Assembly (NCBI RefSeq): GCF_000213055.1
Contig: NZ_CM001165.1
Location: 2,901,945-2,965,944 of the forward strand
Length of the DNA: 64,000 bases
Source: Streptomyces sp. Tu6071
Lineage (GTDB): Bacteria; Actinomycetota; Actinomycetes; Streptomycetales; Streptomycetaceae
Reading direction: 5' to 3'
Positions 36,040-45,362 of the stretch are shown here, one piece after another. The translations under genes and the position numbers were made by a program. The stretch's first letter is position 1; each line of letters starts with the position of its first letter. The notes beneath the pieces were generated by a model. It did not search any database. It was not told where the DNA came from and saw only the letters and a program-made list of their open reading frames with translations.

Positions 36040-37257
36040 TTACCTGCCCTGGAGTGCCGCCGCTTTGCTGCGAAGGGTGCCGAGTTTCTCGTAGAGCAGC
36101 TTCCCCGGGCATTCCGTGGCAAATCCGTCGCGGTGCCCGGAAATGACGTCGAGGCTGACCTTCGCCCCCTTCTCGTACAGGTTGCCGCCGTCCGAGACGA
36201 GCGTGACCTTCCCTTCCGGGTCCATGTTGTTCAGGCCGAGTTTCCAGGCCGTGAGCTTGGCGAGGCCGTCGAGCGCGGCGGCGGAGGGCTCGGTGTCGGT
36301 GTACGTGCCGAGCAGTGCGACCCCCGTGCTGTCGGTGTTGAAACCGAGGGTGTGCGCCCCCATGACGGGTTTGGCGACGCCTCCGGCACGGCCTTCGTAG
36401 ACCGTGCCGCATTTGTCGACGAGGAAGTTGTAGCCGATGTCGCGCCACCCATTGCTCTCGACGTGATAGCGGTAAATACCGCGAATGACGGAGGGCGCCT
36501 CCGCGCACGTGTAGTTGTTGCCGCTCGCGCTGTGGTGGACGAATGCGGCGCGCACCGGGCCTGTGTAGCCGAATTGGGGTTCGCGCAGATTCTCGTCGGC
36601 GCCCCAGCCCGCCCGGTCGACGATGGCGGGCTCCGGCGCCTGCCCCCGGGGCAGCGCGCCGTGCCCGGCGGGGGGTCTCACGGGTCCGGGCGCGGGCCGC
36701 GTCGTCCCGCGGCGGTCGGTGCCCGGGTCGACGAGGTCGATGCGGAGCCCGGCGGGCAGCGGCGCGGGGCCGCTGACGCGCGCCTCGACCGCGTCGGCGG
36801 CCCCGGTCCACAGCGGCGCGGTGCCGCCGTGGCGGCCGGGGGCGCGGGCCTCGCGGCTCTCCGGGTCGGCCGCGTGCTCGGCGTTGTGGGTCTCCAGGGC
36901 CTGCCAGGCGCCCCACGCGCCGGTACGGGCGTCCCGTACGCGCACCTCCGCCGTGCCCGTGAGCGTGCGGGCGGGGTCGTCCCAGACGATGCCGACGAGC
37001 GAGAAGGGCTTGGTGGTGCGGCGGGACAGGCTCGCGCCGTAGCGGTCGTGGCCGTCCGCGCGGGTGGCGGGCAGACGGGTGAGCGGGAGCGAGGCCGTGG
37101 AGCCGGGGACCGGGGCGGAGGCGGACGCGGTCCGCGCGGGCGCCGCGGTGCGGGGGTGCGGGCGCGGGTCGGGGTGCGCGGCGGCGGCCGGGGCGAGCGG
37201 CAGCGTGAGGACGGCCGCGCAGGTGACACCTATCGAGGTGGCGAGAAATGTACGCAT
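36040..37257 (-). CDS. secreted peptidoglycan recognition protein (PGRP) amidase
   Basis: This 405-residue protein begins with signal peptide MRTFLATSIGVTCAAVLTLP ending near AAAAHPD. The C-terminal PGRP/amidase_2 domain (about 210-400) contains RAGWGADENLREPQFGY, the zinc-binding AAFVHHSASGNNYTCAEAPS and a second His/Cys site in DVISGHRDGFATECPGKLLY. It should cleave N-acetylmuramoyl-L-alanine bonds during wall remodelling. Residues 45-190 are a beta-rich domain typical of such Streptomyces proteins. The start ATG has no obvious ribosome binding site and is in an AT-rich patch (ATATTTACGATATTGGGC), so the mRNA may be nearly leaderless. It lies just past the tnpB element. Confidence 0.85.
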   Translation of the reverse strand: MRTFLATSIGVTCAAVLTLPLAPAAAAHPDPRPHPRTAAPARTASASAPVPGSTASLPLTRLPATRADGHDRYGASLSRRTTKPFSLVGIVWDDPARTLTGTAEVRVRDARTGAWGAWQALETHNAEHAADPESREARAPGRHGGTAPLWTGAADAVEARVSGPAPLPAGLRIDLVDPGTDRRGTTRPAPGPVRPPAGHGALPRGQAPEPAIVDRAGWGADENLREPQFGYTGPVRAAFVHHSASGNNYTCAEAPSVIRGIYRYHVESNGWRDIGYNFLVDKCGTVYEGRAGGVAKPVMGAHTLGFNTDSTGVALLGTYTDTEPSAAALDGLAKLTAWKLGLNNMDPEGKVTLVSDGGNLYEKGAKVSLDVISGHRDGFATECPGKLLYEKLGTLRSKAAALQGR

Positions 37258-37393
37258 ATTTACGATATTGGGCACACCTTCGGGCGCTGTCCACGGGAGT
37301 TGAGGGTGTGTCGGCCACCTCGGTGACGCCGCGGAGGGCGCGCGCGGACCCGGCGGGCGGGAGGGGCCGAGGGCCCCGCGTAGCCTGGGGCAC

Positions 37394-38137
37394 GTGACCG
37401 CTCTCGACCGCACCCCCGCCGACCTGCTGCGTTCCGCGCTCGCCTCGGACCCGGCCCGCCCCTTCGTCACGTACTACGACGACGCGACCGGCGAGCGCGT
37501 GGAACTCTCGGTCGCCACCTTCGCCAATTGGGTGGCGAAGACCGCGAACCTGATCCAGGGCGAGCTGTCCCTGAGCGCGGGCGACCGGCTCGCGCTGCAC
37601 CTGCCCGCGCACTGGCAGTCGGCCGTCTGGCTCGTCGCCGCTTCCTCCACGGGGCTCCTCGTGGACGTCGCGGGCGACCCGGCGGGCGCGGACCTCGTGG
37701 TGACGGGCCCGGACGCCCTGGAGGCGGCCCGCGCCTGCACGGGCGAACGTGTCGCGCTGAGCCTGCGCCCGCTCGGTGTGCGGTTCCCGGTGACGCCGGA
37801 GGGCTTCCTCGACTACGCGGTCGAGGTCCCGTCCCAGGGCGACCGCTTCGCGCCCTTCGTCCCCGTCGACCCGGAGGAACCGGCGCTCGTGGTGGCGGGC
37901 GAGGAGCTGACGAGCACGCAGCTCGTGGAGCGGGCACAGGGTGACGCGGAGCGGCTGGGCGTCGGTCCGGGCGAGCGGATTCTGAGCGGTCTCGGCTTCG
38001 CCGGCTGGGCGGGGCTGGCGGCCGGGCTCTACGCGCCGCTGGCGGTCGGCGCGTCCGTCGTGCTGTGCCGGAACCTGGACCGGGGGGCGCTGGAGCGACG
38101 CGTGGCGGACGAGCGGGTGACCGTCTCCGCGGTGTAG
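37394..38137 (+). CDS. TIGR03089 family protein
   Basis: This 247-residue actinobacterial protein resembles the N-terminal part of AMP-binding (acyl-adenylate) enzymes but is far shorter. It has FVTYYDDATGERVELSVATF and DRLALHLPAHWQSAVWLVAA, and no adenylate motifs or C-terminal lid are seen. Family TIGR03089 has no assigned reaction. It starts at GTG. The following LCP gene is 114 bp away on the same strand, and this pairing is conserved in Streptomyces as I recall it. It is cytosolic, with no signal. Confidence 0.85.
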   Translation: MTALDRTPADLLRSALASDPARPFVTYYDDATGERVELSVATFANWVAKTANLIQGELSLSAGDRLALHLPAHWQSAVWLVAASSTGLLVDVAGDPAGADLVVTGPDALEAARACTGERVALSLRPLGVRFPVTPEGFLDYAVEVPSQGDRFAPFVPVDPEEPALVVAGEELTSTQLVERAQGDAERLGVGPGERILSGLGFAGWAGLAAGLYAPLAVGASVVLCRNLDRGALERRVADERVTVSAV

Positions 38138-38251
38138 CGGCTCCGGCGTCCCGGGCCCCCGCCATTCGTTCGGCCCCCCGCCGCGCGCGCTCGGGCCCCG
38201 CAGGCCGCATCGTCGGAACGGGAGATCCTGACGGCCAGCGGCGGAGGTCCA

Positions 38252-39508
38252 GTGAACATCGCGCACGTCCTCCGTCGGCACTGGGTCCGCTGGGCGGCCT
38301 TCGGGCTCGCCGTGGTGCTGCTCGCCCTGACCGCCGTCGTCTGGGGCTTCTACCGGAAGCTCGACCGGAACATCACGGAGGACACCTCGGCGGCGGCCGA
38401 GCTGCGCAAGTACGACCGCGAGCGGCCGTCGTCGGTCGCGAAGGGCGCGCAGAACATCCTCCTCATCGGTTCGGACTCGCGCGCGGGCAAGAACAAGGAG
38501 TACGGGCGCGACGGCGGCACCCAGCGCTCGGACACCACGATCCTGCTGCACGTCTCGCGGGACAGGAAGCGGGCGACGGCGGTCTCGGTGCCGCGCGACC
38601 TGATGGTCACGATCCCCTCCTGCCGGGGCGCGGACGGCAAGCGCGGCAACGAGCGTCTCGCGCAGTTCAACTGGGCCTTCGAGAGCGGCGGCACCGCGTG
38701 CACGGTGCGGACGGTCGAGAAGATGACGAACGTGCGGATCGACCACTACGTCGTGGTCGATTTCGAGGGCTTCAAGAAGATGGTCGACGCGGTCGGCGGG
38801 GTCAAGGTGTGCGTCGAGCGGCCCATCGACGACAAGGACGCGCACCTCAAGCTGGCGGCCGGGGACCAGAAGCTCGACGGCGAGGAGGCGCTCGGGTACG
38901 TACGGGTGCGCAAGACGCTCGGGGACGGCTCGGACACCGACCGGATCGACCGCCAGCAGAAGTTCCTCGCGGCGCTCGTGTCGAAGATGAGCGGCGGCGA
39001 CGTCCTCTACAACCCGGGGAAGCTCTACCCGGTGCTCGACGCGGCGACCTCGGCGCTCACGACCGACCCGGGCCTCGCGAGCCTGCGGGATCTCTACGGC
39101 ATGGTCCGCGACGTCCGCTCGGTGCCGACCAAGGACGTGCGTTTCCTGACGGTCCCGCGGGAGGCGTACGCGGCCGACCCGAACCGGGACCAACTGGTGC
39201 AGCCCGCCGCGGAACGCCTCTTCGCGCAGTTGCGCAACGATTCACCGGTCAGAGTGGACCCCGACCCGAGCGCCTCCGCCTCGCCCGCGCCGAGCGCGAG
39301 CGCGCGCGTGAGCGGGAAGCCGGACCGCACGGAGGCGGGCGGCGAGGGCGCCGAGGCGGCGCCGGGACGCGATCCGGCGGGCACGGGCGGCGACGCGGCG
39401 GGTACGGGCCGTGACGGTGCGGGTACGGGCCGTGACGCGGCGGGCGCCGGGAACGGGGGCCACTACCGGGGGACGAGCGCGGCCGACGCGGGTTGCTCGG
39501 GGGCTTAG
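38252..39508 (+). CDS. LytR-CpsA-Psr (LCP) family protein 1
   Basis: This 418-residue membrane protein starts at GTG. It has a single N-terminal helix (WAAFGLAVVLLALTAVVWGF, about 14-33) and an extracytoplasmic LCP domain (about 62-280). Catalytic-site features are LIGSDSRAGKNKEYG, GTQRSDTTILL, VPRDLMVTIP, DHYVVVDFEGFKKMVDAVGG and ALGYVRVRKTLGDGSDTDRI. LCP enzymes attach teichoic acids or other glycopolymers from lipid carriers to peptidoglycan. The C-terminal 80 residues are low-complexity Gly/Thr/Ala-rich, without a LytR_C domain. It is the first of five paralogs in this stretch. Confidence 0.92.
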   Translation: MNIAHVLRRHWVRWAAFGLAVVLLALTAVVWGFYRKLDRNITEDTSAAAELRKYDRERPSSVAKGAQNILLIGSDSRAGKNKEYGRDGGTQRSDTTILLHVSRDRKRATAVSVPRDLMVTIPSCRGADGKRGNERLAQFNWAFESGGTACTVRTVEKMTNVRIDHYVVVDFEGFKKMVDAVGGVKVCVERPIDDKDAHLKLAAGDQKLDGEEALGYVRVRKTLGDGSDTDRIDRQQKFLAALVSKMSGGDVLYNPGKLYPVLDAATSALTTDPGLASLRDLYGMVRDVRSVPTKDVRFLTVPREAYAADPNRDQLVQPAAERLFAQLRNDSPVRVDPDPSASASPAPSASARVSGKPDRTEAGGEGAEAAPGRDPAGTGGDAAGTGRDGAGTGRDAAGAGNGGHYRGTSAADAGCSGA

Positions 39509-39803
39509 GTGAGCGTGCTGTCGGCGGACTGTGCGCCACATGGCCCCGCCAAGTAAAGGAATGACCGTCCGGAGTTCAATCACTTCCACAATTGCCATGG
39601 AATGCCCGGTTATAAGGGAAGTGGAATGTGTCACCGCCGTCGTCGCGTGGGGCGGTGGGCGGCTAATGTGAGCGATCCCGGTGGCCGCGACCGTACTCAT
39701 CGCGGCGCGTCACCGATTGACCCGAGTGCCTCCCGCCGCGTCTCCACCCCACCTGGAGGGCGGGTCGGCGCCGCGTGCCCCGTGACGGAGGATTTGGACA
39801 ACC

Positions 39804-41612
39804 GTGGACGCGCAAGGCCGTGGGCGGGGGGAAGAATTCGACCCCGCAGACCAATGGGTACTCAATCCGCAGACCGGCGAATACGAACTGCGACTCGGCG
39901 GCTCCGCTGAGCAGTCGCAGGAGCCGCCGGGGTCCGGCGGCGGGGCCTGGGACCACGTCGACGGGTCCGCGCGTCCCCGCAGAACCGACCCGTACCGCTC
40001 CGAGCCCCGGGTGCCCGAGCAGGGCGGGTCCCCGCGCGCGGAGAACGCCCCGCGCGAGGGCGGCCGTGCGGCGGCGCGGCAGGAGGCGGCGGGCGGCGGG
40101 CGCGCCTCGGCCCGCAAACAGGCTTCCGGGCGGGCCGCCTCGCGCAAGGCGCGCAAGGGCGGCGGCAAGAAGAAGGCGCTGCTGTGGACGGCCGGGGGGC
40201 TCGGTTTCCTGCTCGTCGCGGTGGCCGGGAGCGGCTACGCGTACTACCAGCACCTCAACGGCAACATCGACAAGGTCGACATCGGCGACGCGGGCAACAA
40301 GGACGCCGCCCCCGACGGGCCGATCAACATCCTGATCATCGGCACCGACAAGCGCACCGGCAAGGGCAACGAGGGGTACGGGGACAAGGACAGTCCGGGC
40401 CACGCGGACACCAACATCCTGCTGCACGTCTCCGCCGACCGCACCAACGCGACCGGCCTGAGCATCCCGCGCGACCTCATCACGAACATCCCCGACTGCC
40501 CCACCAAGCAGGACGACGGCTCCACGGAGACGATCCCCGGCACGCAGAACGTCCGCTTCAACACGAGCCTCGGACAGGAGGGCCGTGACCCGGGCTGCAC
40601 GATGCGCACGGTCACCGAGCTGACCGGGCTCAAGGTCGACCACTTCATGATGGCCGACTTCAACGCGGTCAAGAACCTGACGACGGCCGTGAACGGCGTC
40701 GAGGTGTGCGTGGCGAAGGACGTCGACGACCCCGACTCGCACCTCAAGCTCTCGGCGGGGACGCACAAGGTGCAGGGCGAGCAGGCGCTCGCCTTCGTCC
40801 GCACCCGGCACAGCTTCGGCAACCAGGGCGACCTCGACCGCATCAAGGTCCAGCAGCAGTTCCTCGGTTCGCTCGCGCGGCAGCTCAAGTCCGAGGACAC
40901 GCTGACGAGTCCGAAGAAGCTCTACAAGGTCGCCGAGGCGGCGACCGACGCGCTGACGGTGGACTCGGGGATCGGCAGCATCACGAAACTGATGTCGCTG
41001 GCCAAGGAGTTGCAGCACATCAACCCGAAGAACATCACCTTCGTGACGCTCCCCGTGGTCGACAACCCGGCAGAGAAGGTCAAGGCGACGGTCGTCCTCA
41101 ACGAGACGGACGCTGATCCGCTCTTCGCGATGATGAAGGACGACGTCTCGCTCACCGAGGTCAACAGCAAGAAGAAGGCCGAGGCGAACAAGCAGAAGGC
41201 GGCCGAGGAGGCGCGGCTCAAGGGCAGCAAGTCCGAGGCGGCCGACATCCGCGTGGAGGTCTTCAACGGCGGCGCGCCCACCGGTTCGGCGCAGGGCGAG
41301 CTGACGTGGCTCCAGACCAACCAGGGTGTCAACAAGTCGAGTCAGCAGGGCGACGCGCCGAAGCAGAAGGGCACGACGCTGGAGTACGCGGCGGACCAGG
41401 CCCCGCAGGCGCGCAAGCTCGCCGAGATCATGGGACTGCCGGGGTCCGCGCTCAAGCCCGGCGAGAGCATCGAGAACGATCAGGGGCTGCCCGCGATGAA
41501 GCTGGTGCTGGGCCCCGACTTCAAGGGCCCCGGCATCTCGATCACTGCGCCCAAGGAGGCACCGAAGAACGTCGCGCGCCAGGAGGCGGACAAGAAGGTC
41601 TGCGCGTCCTGA
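39804..41612 (+). CDS. LytR-CpsA-Psr (LCP) family protein 2 with LytR_C domain
   Basis: This 602-residue protein is one of the larger LCP types here. Residues 1-120 are cytosolic and rich in Arg/Glu/Gly, a membrane helix spans about 125-147, and the LCP domain covers about 165-330 (NILIIGTDKRTGKGNEGYGD; HADTNILLHVSADRTNATGL; DHFMMADFNAVKNLTTAVNG). A coiled Lys/Ala region follows, and residues about 470-600 form the LytR_C domain (ADIRVEVFNGGAPTGSAQGE). GGAGG lies before the GTG start. The gap upstream (295 bp, from 39509) includes TATAAG at 39611-39616, a possible -10 without a good -35. Confidence 0.93.
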   Translation: MDAQGRGRGEEFDPADQWVLNPQTGEYELRLGGSAEQSQEPPGSGGGAWDHVDGSARPRRTDPYRSEPRVPEQGGSPRAENAPREGGRAAARQEAAGGGRASARKQASGRAASRKARKGGGKKKALLWTAGGLGFLLVAVAGSGYAYYQHLNGNIDKVDIGDAGNKDAAPDGPINILIIGTDKRTGKGNEGYGDKDSPGHADTNILLHVSADRTNATGLSIPRDLITNIPDCPTKQDDGSTETIPGTQNVRFNTSLGQEGRDPGCTMRTVTELTGLKVDHFMMADFNAVKNLTTAVNGVEVCVAKDVDDPDSHLKLSAGTHKVQGEQALAFVRTRHSFGNQGDLDRIKVQQQFLGSLARQLKSEDTLTSPKKLYKVAEAATDALTVDSGIGSITKLMSLAKELQHINPKNITFVTLPVVDNPAEKVKATVVLNETDADPLFAMMKDDVSLTEVNSKKKAEANKQKAAEEARLKGSKSEAADIRVEVFNGGAPTGSAQGELTWLQTNQGVNKSSQQGDAPKQKGTTLEYAADQAPQARKLAEIMGLPGSALKPGESIENDQGLPAMKLVLGPDFKGPGISITAPKEAPKNVARQEADKKVCAS

Positions 41613-41643
41613 ACGGGCCCGGTCGGACGGGAAAAAGGGGGCA

Positions 41644-41669
41644 GGCGGGAGGCAAGGGAGCCTCCCGCC
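41644..41669 (+). terminator. terminator after LCP protein 2
   Basis: GGCGGGAGGC (41644-41653) pairs perfectly with GCCTCCCGCC (41660-41669), with a 6-nt loop, 32 nt past the stop. Confidence 0.8.
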
Positions 41670-41793
41670 CGGCATGTTGGCTCAACCATGACCAGCCGCA
41701 CAACGTTTCGGCGTGTTCGCAGGTCTGAGGGTGGGGGCCACGGCCCGGCACCGAGGGGTGCCGGACAGGCATGGGGCGGGAAGGCGGGACGAG

Positions 41794-43614
41794 ATGACGG
41801 GTGACACGGCGAGCGGGAAGCTCCCGGGGCTCGGTCGGGGGGAGTCCGTACGGGCGGGGGAACCGGCACCCGGGCCCGCGCCGGGCGACGCGTCCGACGG
41901 CCCGGACGGGGGAATACCCGAGGCGGGCCCGGACGGCATACCGGGACCCGCGGCGGACGCGGAGGACGGCTCCGTCATACCGGCTGCCGCGAACGGCCCC
42001 GCGAATCAGCCCGCACCGGCTGCCGCGAACGACCCCGCACCGGGTGCCGTGAACCAGCACGCACCGGCTGCCGAGTCCGCCCCCGCGCCGGATTCCGCGA
42101 CCGTCCTCGCCCGGCCCCGCAAGCGGCGCCGGACGCGGCGCGTCCTGGCCTGGTCGGCGCTGTCGCTCGCGGTGCTGATCACCGGCACGGCGACGGCGGG
42201 CTACCTCTACTACCGGCACCTCAACGGCAACATCGTCAAGGCCGAACTGACCCCCGTGGCACCGGAGAAGCGCCCCCCGGCGCCGACGCCGAACACGGCG
42301 GGGCAGACGCCGATGAACATCCTCGTGATCGGCTCCGACAGCCGGAACACGAAGGAGAACCTCAAGCTCGGCGGCGCCAGGGACACGGTGGGCGGCAAGC
42401 CGCTCGCCGACGTGCAGATGCTCGTGCACGTCTCGGCGGACCGCAGCAACATGTCGGTCGTGAGCATGCCGCGCGACACGCTCCTCAAGCTCCCCGAGTG
42501 CAAGGACCCCGACACGGGTGAGGTCTACCCGGCCACGACCACCCGTCGCATGACGAACGAGACGCTCGGGCGCGGCGGCCCCGGATGCACGGTCGCCACG
42601 TGGGAGGAAACGACCGGCATCCACATCGACCACTTCATGATGGTCGACTTCTCCGGCGTCGTCTCGATGGCCGACGCGGTCGGCGGTGTCCCCGTCTGCG
42701 TGGACCGCAACATCTACTCGCACACCTCCACGGGCAAGGGCTCCGGCCTCAAGCTGGAGAAGGGCACGCACCCGGTCAAGGGCAAGCAGGCGCTCCAGTG
42801 GCTGCGCACCCGCTACGGCTTCGGCGACGGCACCGACATCGGGCGCGCCCAGGCCCAGCACATGTACATGAGCGCCATGGTGCGGCAGCTCCGCGAGAAC
42901 GCGACGCTCACCAACCCCGGCAAGCTGCGCGCGCTCGCCGAGGCGGCGACGAAGGCGCTCACGGTCGACGAGGGCCTCGGCAGCGTCAAGAAGATCTACG
43001 ACCTGAGCAACGACCTGCGCGCCGTGCCCCCGGAGCGCATCACCCTGACCACGATGCCCTTCGTCTACGAGGGGCCCCGCGTGGCGCCGAAGGCCGGGGA
43101 CGCGGAGCAGTTGTGGCGGCTCGTGCGCGAGGACATCGCGCTCGACGGCAAGGACAAGAAGAAGCCGAAGGTCAAGGACATCAGCGACCAGGCCGCCGCG
43201 CCCGGCGAGGTGAAGGTGTCCGTGCGCAACGCCACGGCGACCGGTCAGCTCGCCCTCGTACCCGAGCGGGCGGGCACGATCGCGCAGCAGCTCGTGGGCA
43301 AGGACTTCGCGCGCACGACCGCCGACCAGTCGCACACGGGCAGCGAGGACAAGACGGAGGTCCGCTACCCGGGCGGGGACGCCGAGGCCGACGCGCAGTC
43401 GGTCGCGAAGGCGCTGAAGATCCCGCTGCGGCGCGTCAAGGAGAGCGCGGACGTCACGGGCGTGACCGTCGTGATCGGCTCCGACTGGCGCGAGGGCACG
43501 CGCTTCCCGAAGAAGGACGACGACGATGACGACGCGCTGCCGAAGTCGGCGCAGGCGCTCAACGGCGCGGACGACACGGCGTGCATGAAGGTGGACCCGG
43601 CCTACTCGTGGTGA
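41794..43614 (+). CDS. LytR-CpsA-Psr (LCP) family protein 3 with LytR_C domain
   Basis: This 606-residue protein starts at ATG (MTGDTASGKLPGLGRG) because GGCGGGACGAG precedes it; the upstream Met is in a shadow of the spacer. A disordered Pro/Ala/Asp-rich cytosolic N-terminus of about 125 residues comes first, with VNQHAPAAESAPAP-type repeats. A membrane helix follows (VLAWSALSLAVLITGTATAG), then the LCP domain (MNILVIGSDSRNTKENLKLG; HIDHFMMVDFSGVVSMADAV; LQWLRTRYGFGDGTDIGRAQ). The LytR_C domain (GEVKVSVRNATATGQLALVP) is followed by an acidic tail. The role is as for the other LCP proteins, with substrate unknown. Confidence 0.93.
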   Translation: MTGDTASGKLPGLGRGESVRAGEPAPGPAPGDASDGPDGGIPEAGPDGIPGPAADAEDGSVIPAAANGPANQPAPAAANDPAPGAVNQHAPAAESAPAPDSATVLARPRKRRRTRRVLAWSALSLAVLITGTATAGYLYYRHLNGNIVKAELTPVAPEKRPPAPTPNTAGQTPMNILVIGSDSRNTKENLKLGGARDTVGGKPLADVQMLVHVSADRSNMSVVSMPRDTLLKLPECKDPDTGEVYPATTTRRMTNETLGRGGPGCTVATWEETTGIHIDHFMMVDFSGVVSMADAVGGVPVCVDRNIYSHTSTGKGSGLKLEKGTHPVKGKQALQWLRTRYGFGDGTDIGRAQAQHMYMSAMVRQLRENATLTNPGKLRALAEAATKALTVDEGLGSVKKIYDLSNDLRAVPPERITLTTMPFVYEGPRVAPKAGDAEQLWRLVREDIALDGKDKKKPKVKDISDQAAAPGEVKVSVRNATATGQLALVPERAGTIAQQLVGKDFARTTADQSHTGSEDKTEVRYPGGDAEADAQSVAKALKIPLRRVKESADVTGVTVVIGSDWREGTRFPKKDDDDDDALPKSAQALNGADDTACMKVDPAYSW

Positions 43615-43766
43615 GGCGCCTCCGGTGGCGCCCTGCCGCCAATGGGGGGATCTGAGGCGCGGCGCATCGGCCAGTACAACGGTACGACAGTCATACCGGC
43701 TTACGGTCTGGCTCATCCCGTCCCGCCGTGCCGCCCGCGCGGCAGTGTCACCCGTGCGGAGGTGCC

Positions 43767-45248
43767 GTGCCCGCCCCCAGCCCCCACTCCCCCCGTCCCC
43801 GCCGGTCCCCCCGCGCCCGCCCGCTCCCGCGCCGCCCCCCGAGCCGACGCCGCCGGGCGCTGCGCTGGGCGGTCCGGGGGCTGACCGGCTGCTCCGTCGC
43901 GGTGCTGCTCGCCGCCGGGGCCGGGCACACCCTGCTCAGCGGCGTCGACCACAAGATCGGCCGCGTCGACGCGTTCAAGGGCCTCGCGGGGCGCCCCTCC
44001 GCCGGGCACGGCATGAACCTGCTGCTCGCGGGGACCGACGAGCGCGAGGGGCTCGACAAGGGGACCCGGCAGCGGTACCGGCTCGGGGGCGCGCCCTGCC
44101 ACTGCACGGACACGCTGATGATCGTGCACCTGTCGGCCGACCACTCCCGCGCGAGCGTCGTGAGCCTGCCCCGCGACTCGTACGCGATGCTGCCGCCGCA
44201 CGTCGACCGCACCTCGGGCGAGCACCACCACGAGCACCCGGTGAAGCTCAACGCGGCGTACGCGGAGGGCGGCCCGCAGCTCACAGTACGGACCGTCGAG
44301 AAGCTCACGAAGGTGAAGATCGACCACTACGTGGAGGTCGACTTCACGAGCTTCATGCGGACCGTGGACGCGCTCGGCGGCGTCGAGATCTGCACGGCGA
44401 AGCCGCTCAAGGACTCGTACACGGGCCTGGACCTCCCGGCGGGCTCGCACGAGCTCGACGGCGGGCAGGCGCTCCAGTACGTACGGGCGCGGCACATCGA
44501 CGCGGCGAGCGACCTCGGCCGGATGCAGCGGCAGCAGCGGTTCCTCGCGGCGGTCGTGGAGCGCGCGACGAGCGGCGGGACGCTGTTCAACCCGGTCCGG
44601 CTGAACGAGGTCGCCGACGCGCTGCTGTCCTCCGTACGGGCCGACAAGGGCTTCGGCACGGACGAGATCCTGGACCTGGCCCGCGCGATGCGCGGCTTCA
44701 GCCCCTCCTCCTCGGAGTTCGTCTCGATGCCGCTCGCGCCCAAGGGCCGCCACGTGCCGGGCATCGGTGACACGCTCGTGTGGGACGCGGACCGTGCGAA
44801 GGCCCTCTTCACGGCCCTGCGCGAGGACCACCCGCTGGCCGCCCACAAGCCGGCCGCGGGCCCGGCCCCGCTCCCGGTCGACGTGCCGCCGCAGCAGATC
44901 TCGGTACGGGTCCTGAACGGCACGGGGACCTCGGGCGAGGCGGAGCGCGTGGCGAAGGCCCTGCGGGCGACGGGCTTCACGGCGACGGCGGGCACAGGGA
45001 CGACGGACCCGGCCGCGCGGACGACGATCGCCTACGACCCCGGCTGGGACCGCTCGGCGAAGAGCCTCGCCACCGCCGTCCCCCACGCGAACCTCCTCCC
45101 CCGAAAGGGCCTCGGCGCCACCCTGGAGGTCACGGTCGGCAAGGACACCCCGGCGGTCGCGAAGGTCCGCGCGGAGGACCCGGCGCAGGCCCCGAAGGAG
45201 AACAAGTACGGAGCGGTCCGGGGCGACGAGGTGACGTGCCCCTCATGA
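43767..45248 (+). CDS. LytR-CpsA-Psr (LCP) family protein 4 with LytR_C domain
   Basis: This 493-residue protein is best started at the GTG at 43767, with GGAGG four bases upstream. Its N-terminal 30 residues are Arg/Pro-rich, then comes the helix GLTGCSVAVLLAAGAGHTLL. The LCP domain spans about 70-290 (MNLLLAGTDEREGLDKGTRQ; CHCTDTLMIVHLSADHSRAS; KIDHYVEVDFTSFMRTVDAL; LQYVRARHIDAASDLGRMQR). LytR_C lies near 370-470 (QISVRVLNGTGTSGEAERVA). It has an unusual Cys pair CHCTD where others have Asp/Ser/Thr. The stop codon lies inside a 19-bp tandem repeat array (45231-45306). Confidence 0.92.
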   Translation: MPAPSPHSPRPRRSPRARPLPRRPPSRRRRALRWAVRGLTGCSVAVLLAAGAGHTLLSGVDHKIGRVDAFKGLAGRPSAGHGMNLLLAGTDEREGLDKGTRQRYRLGGAPCHCTDTLMIVHLSADHSRASVVSLPRDSYAMLPPHVDRTSGEHHHEHPVKLNAAYAEGGPQLTVRTVEKLTKVKIDHYVEVDFTSFMRTVDALGGVEICTAKPLKDSYTGLDLPAGSHELDGGQALQYVRARHIDAASDLGRMQRQQRFLAAVVERATSGGTLFNPVRLNEVADALLSSVRADKGFGTDEILDLARAMRGFSPSSSEFVSMPLAPKGRHVPGIGDTLVWDADRAKALFTALREDHPLAAHKPAAGPAPLPVDVPPQQISVRVLNGTGTSGEAERVAKALRATGFTATAGTGTTDPAARTTIAYDPGWDRSAKSLATAVPHANLLPRKGLGATLEVTVGKDTPAVAKVRAEDPAQAPKENKYGAVRGDEVTCPS

Positions 45249-45306
45249 AGTGACGCGCCCCTCATGAAGTGACGCGCCTCTCCCGCGGTGACGCGCCTGC
45301 CATGCG
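45231..45306 (+). repeat. 19-bp tandem repeat over the stop codon of LCP protein 4
   Basis: Four units of 19 bp begin at 45231, 45250, 45269 and 45288. The first two are nearly identical (GTGACGTGCCCCTCATGAA, GTGACGCGCCCCTCATGAA), and the third and fourth are degenerate after GTGACGCGCC. The LCP stop TGA (45246-45248) lies in unit 1. In-frame stops in every unit limit the effect on the protein. Confidence 0.85.
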
Positions 45307-45362
45307 GGGCGCCGCTCCCCCGCCCGTTCCGTCCCCGGTCCCCGTCCCCGCTCTCCCGCCCC

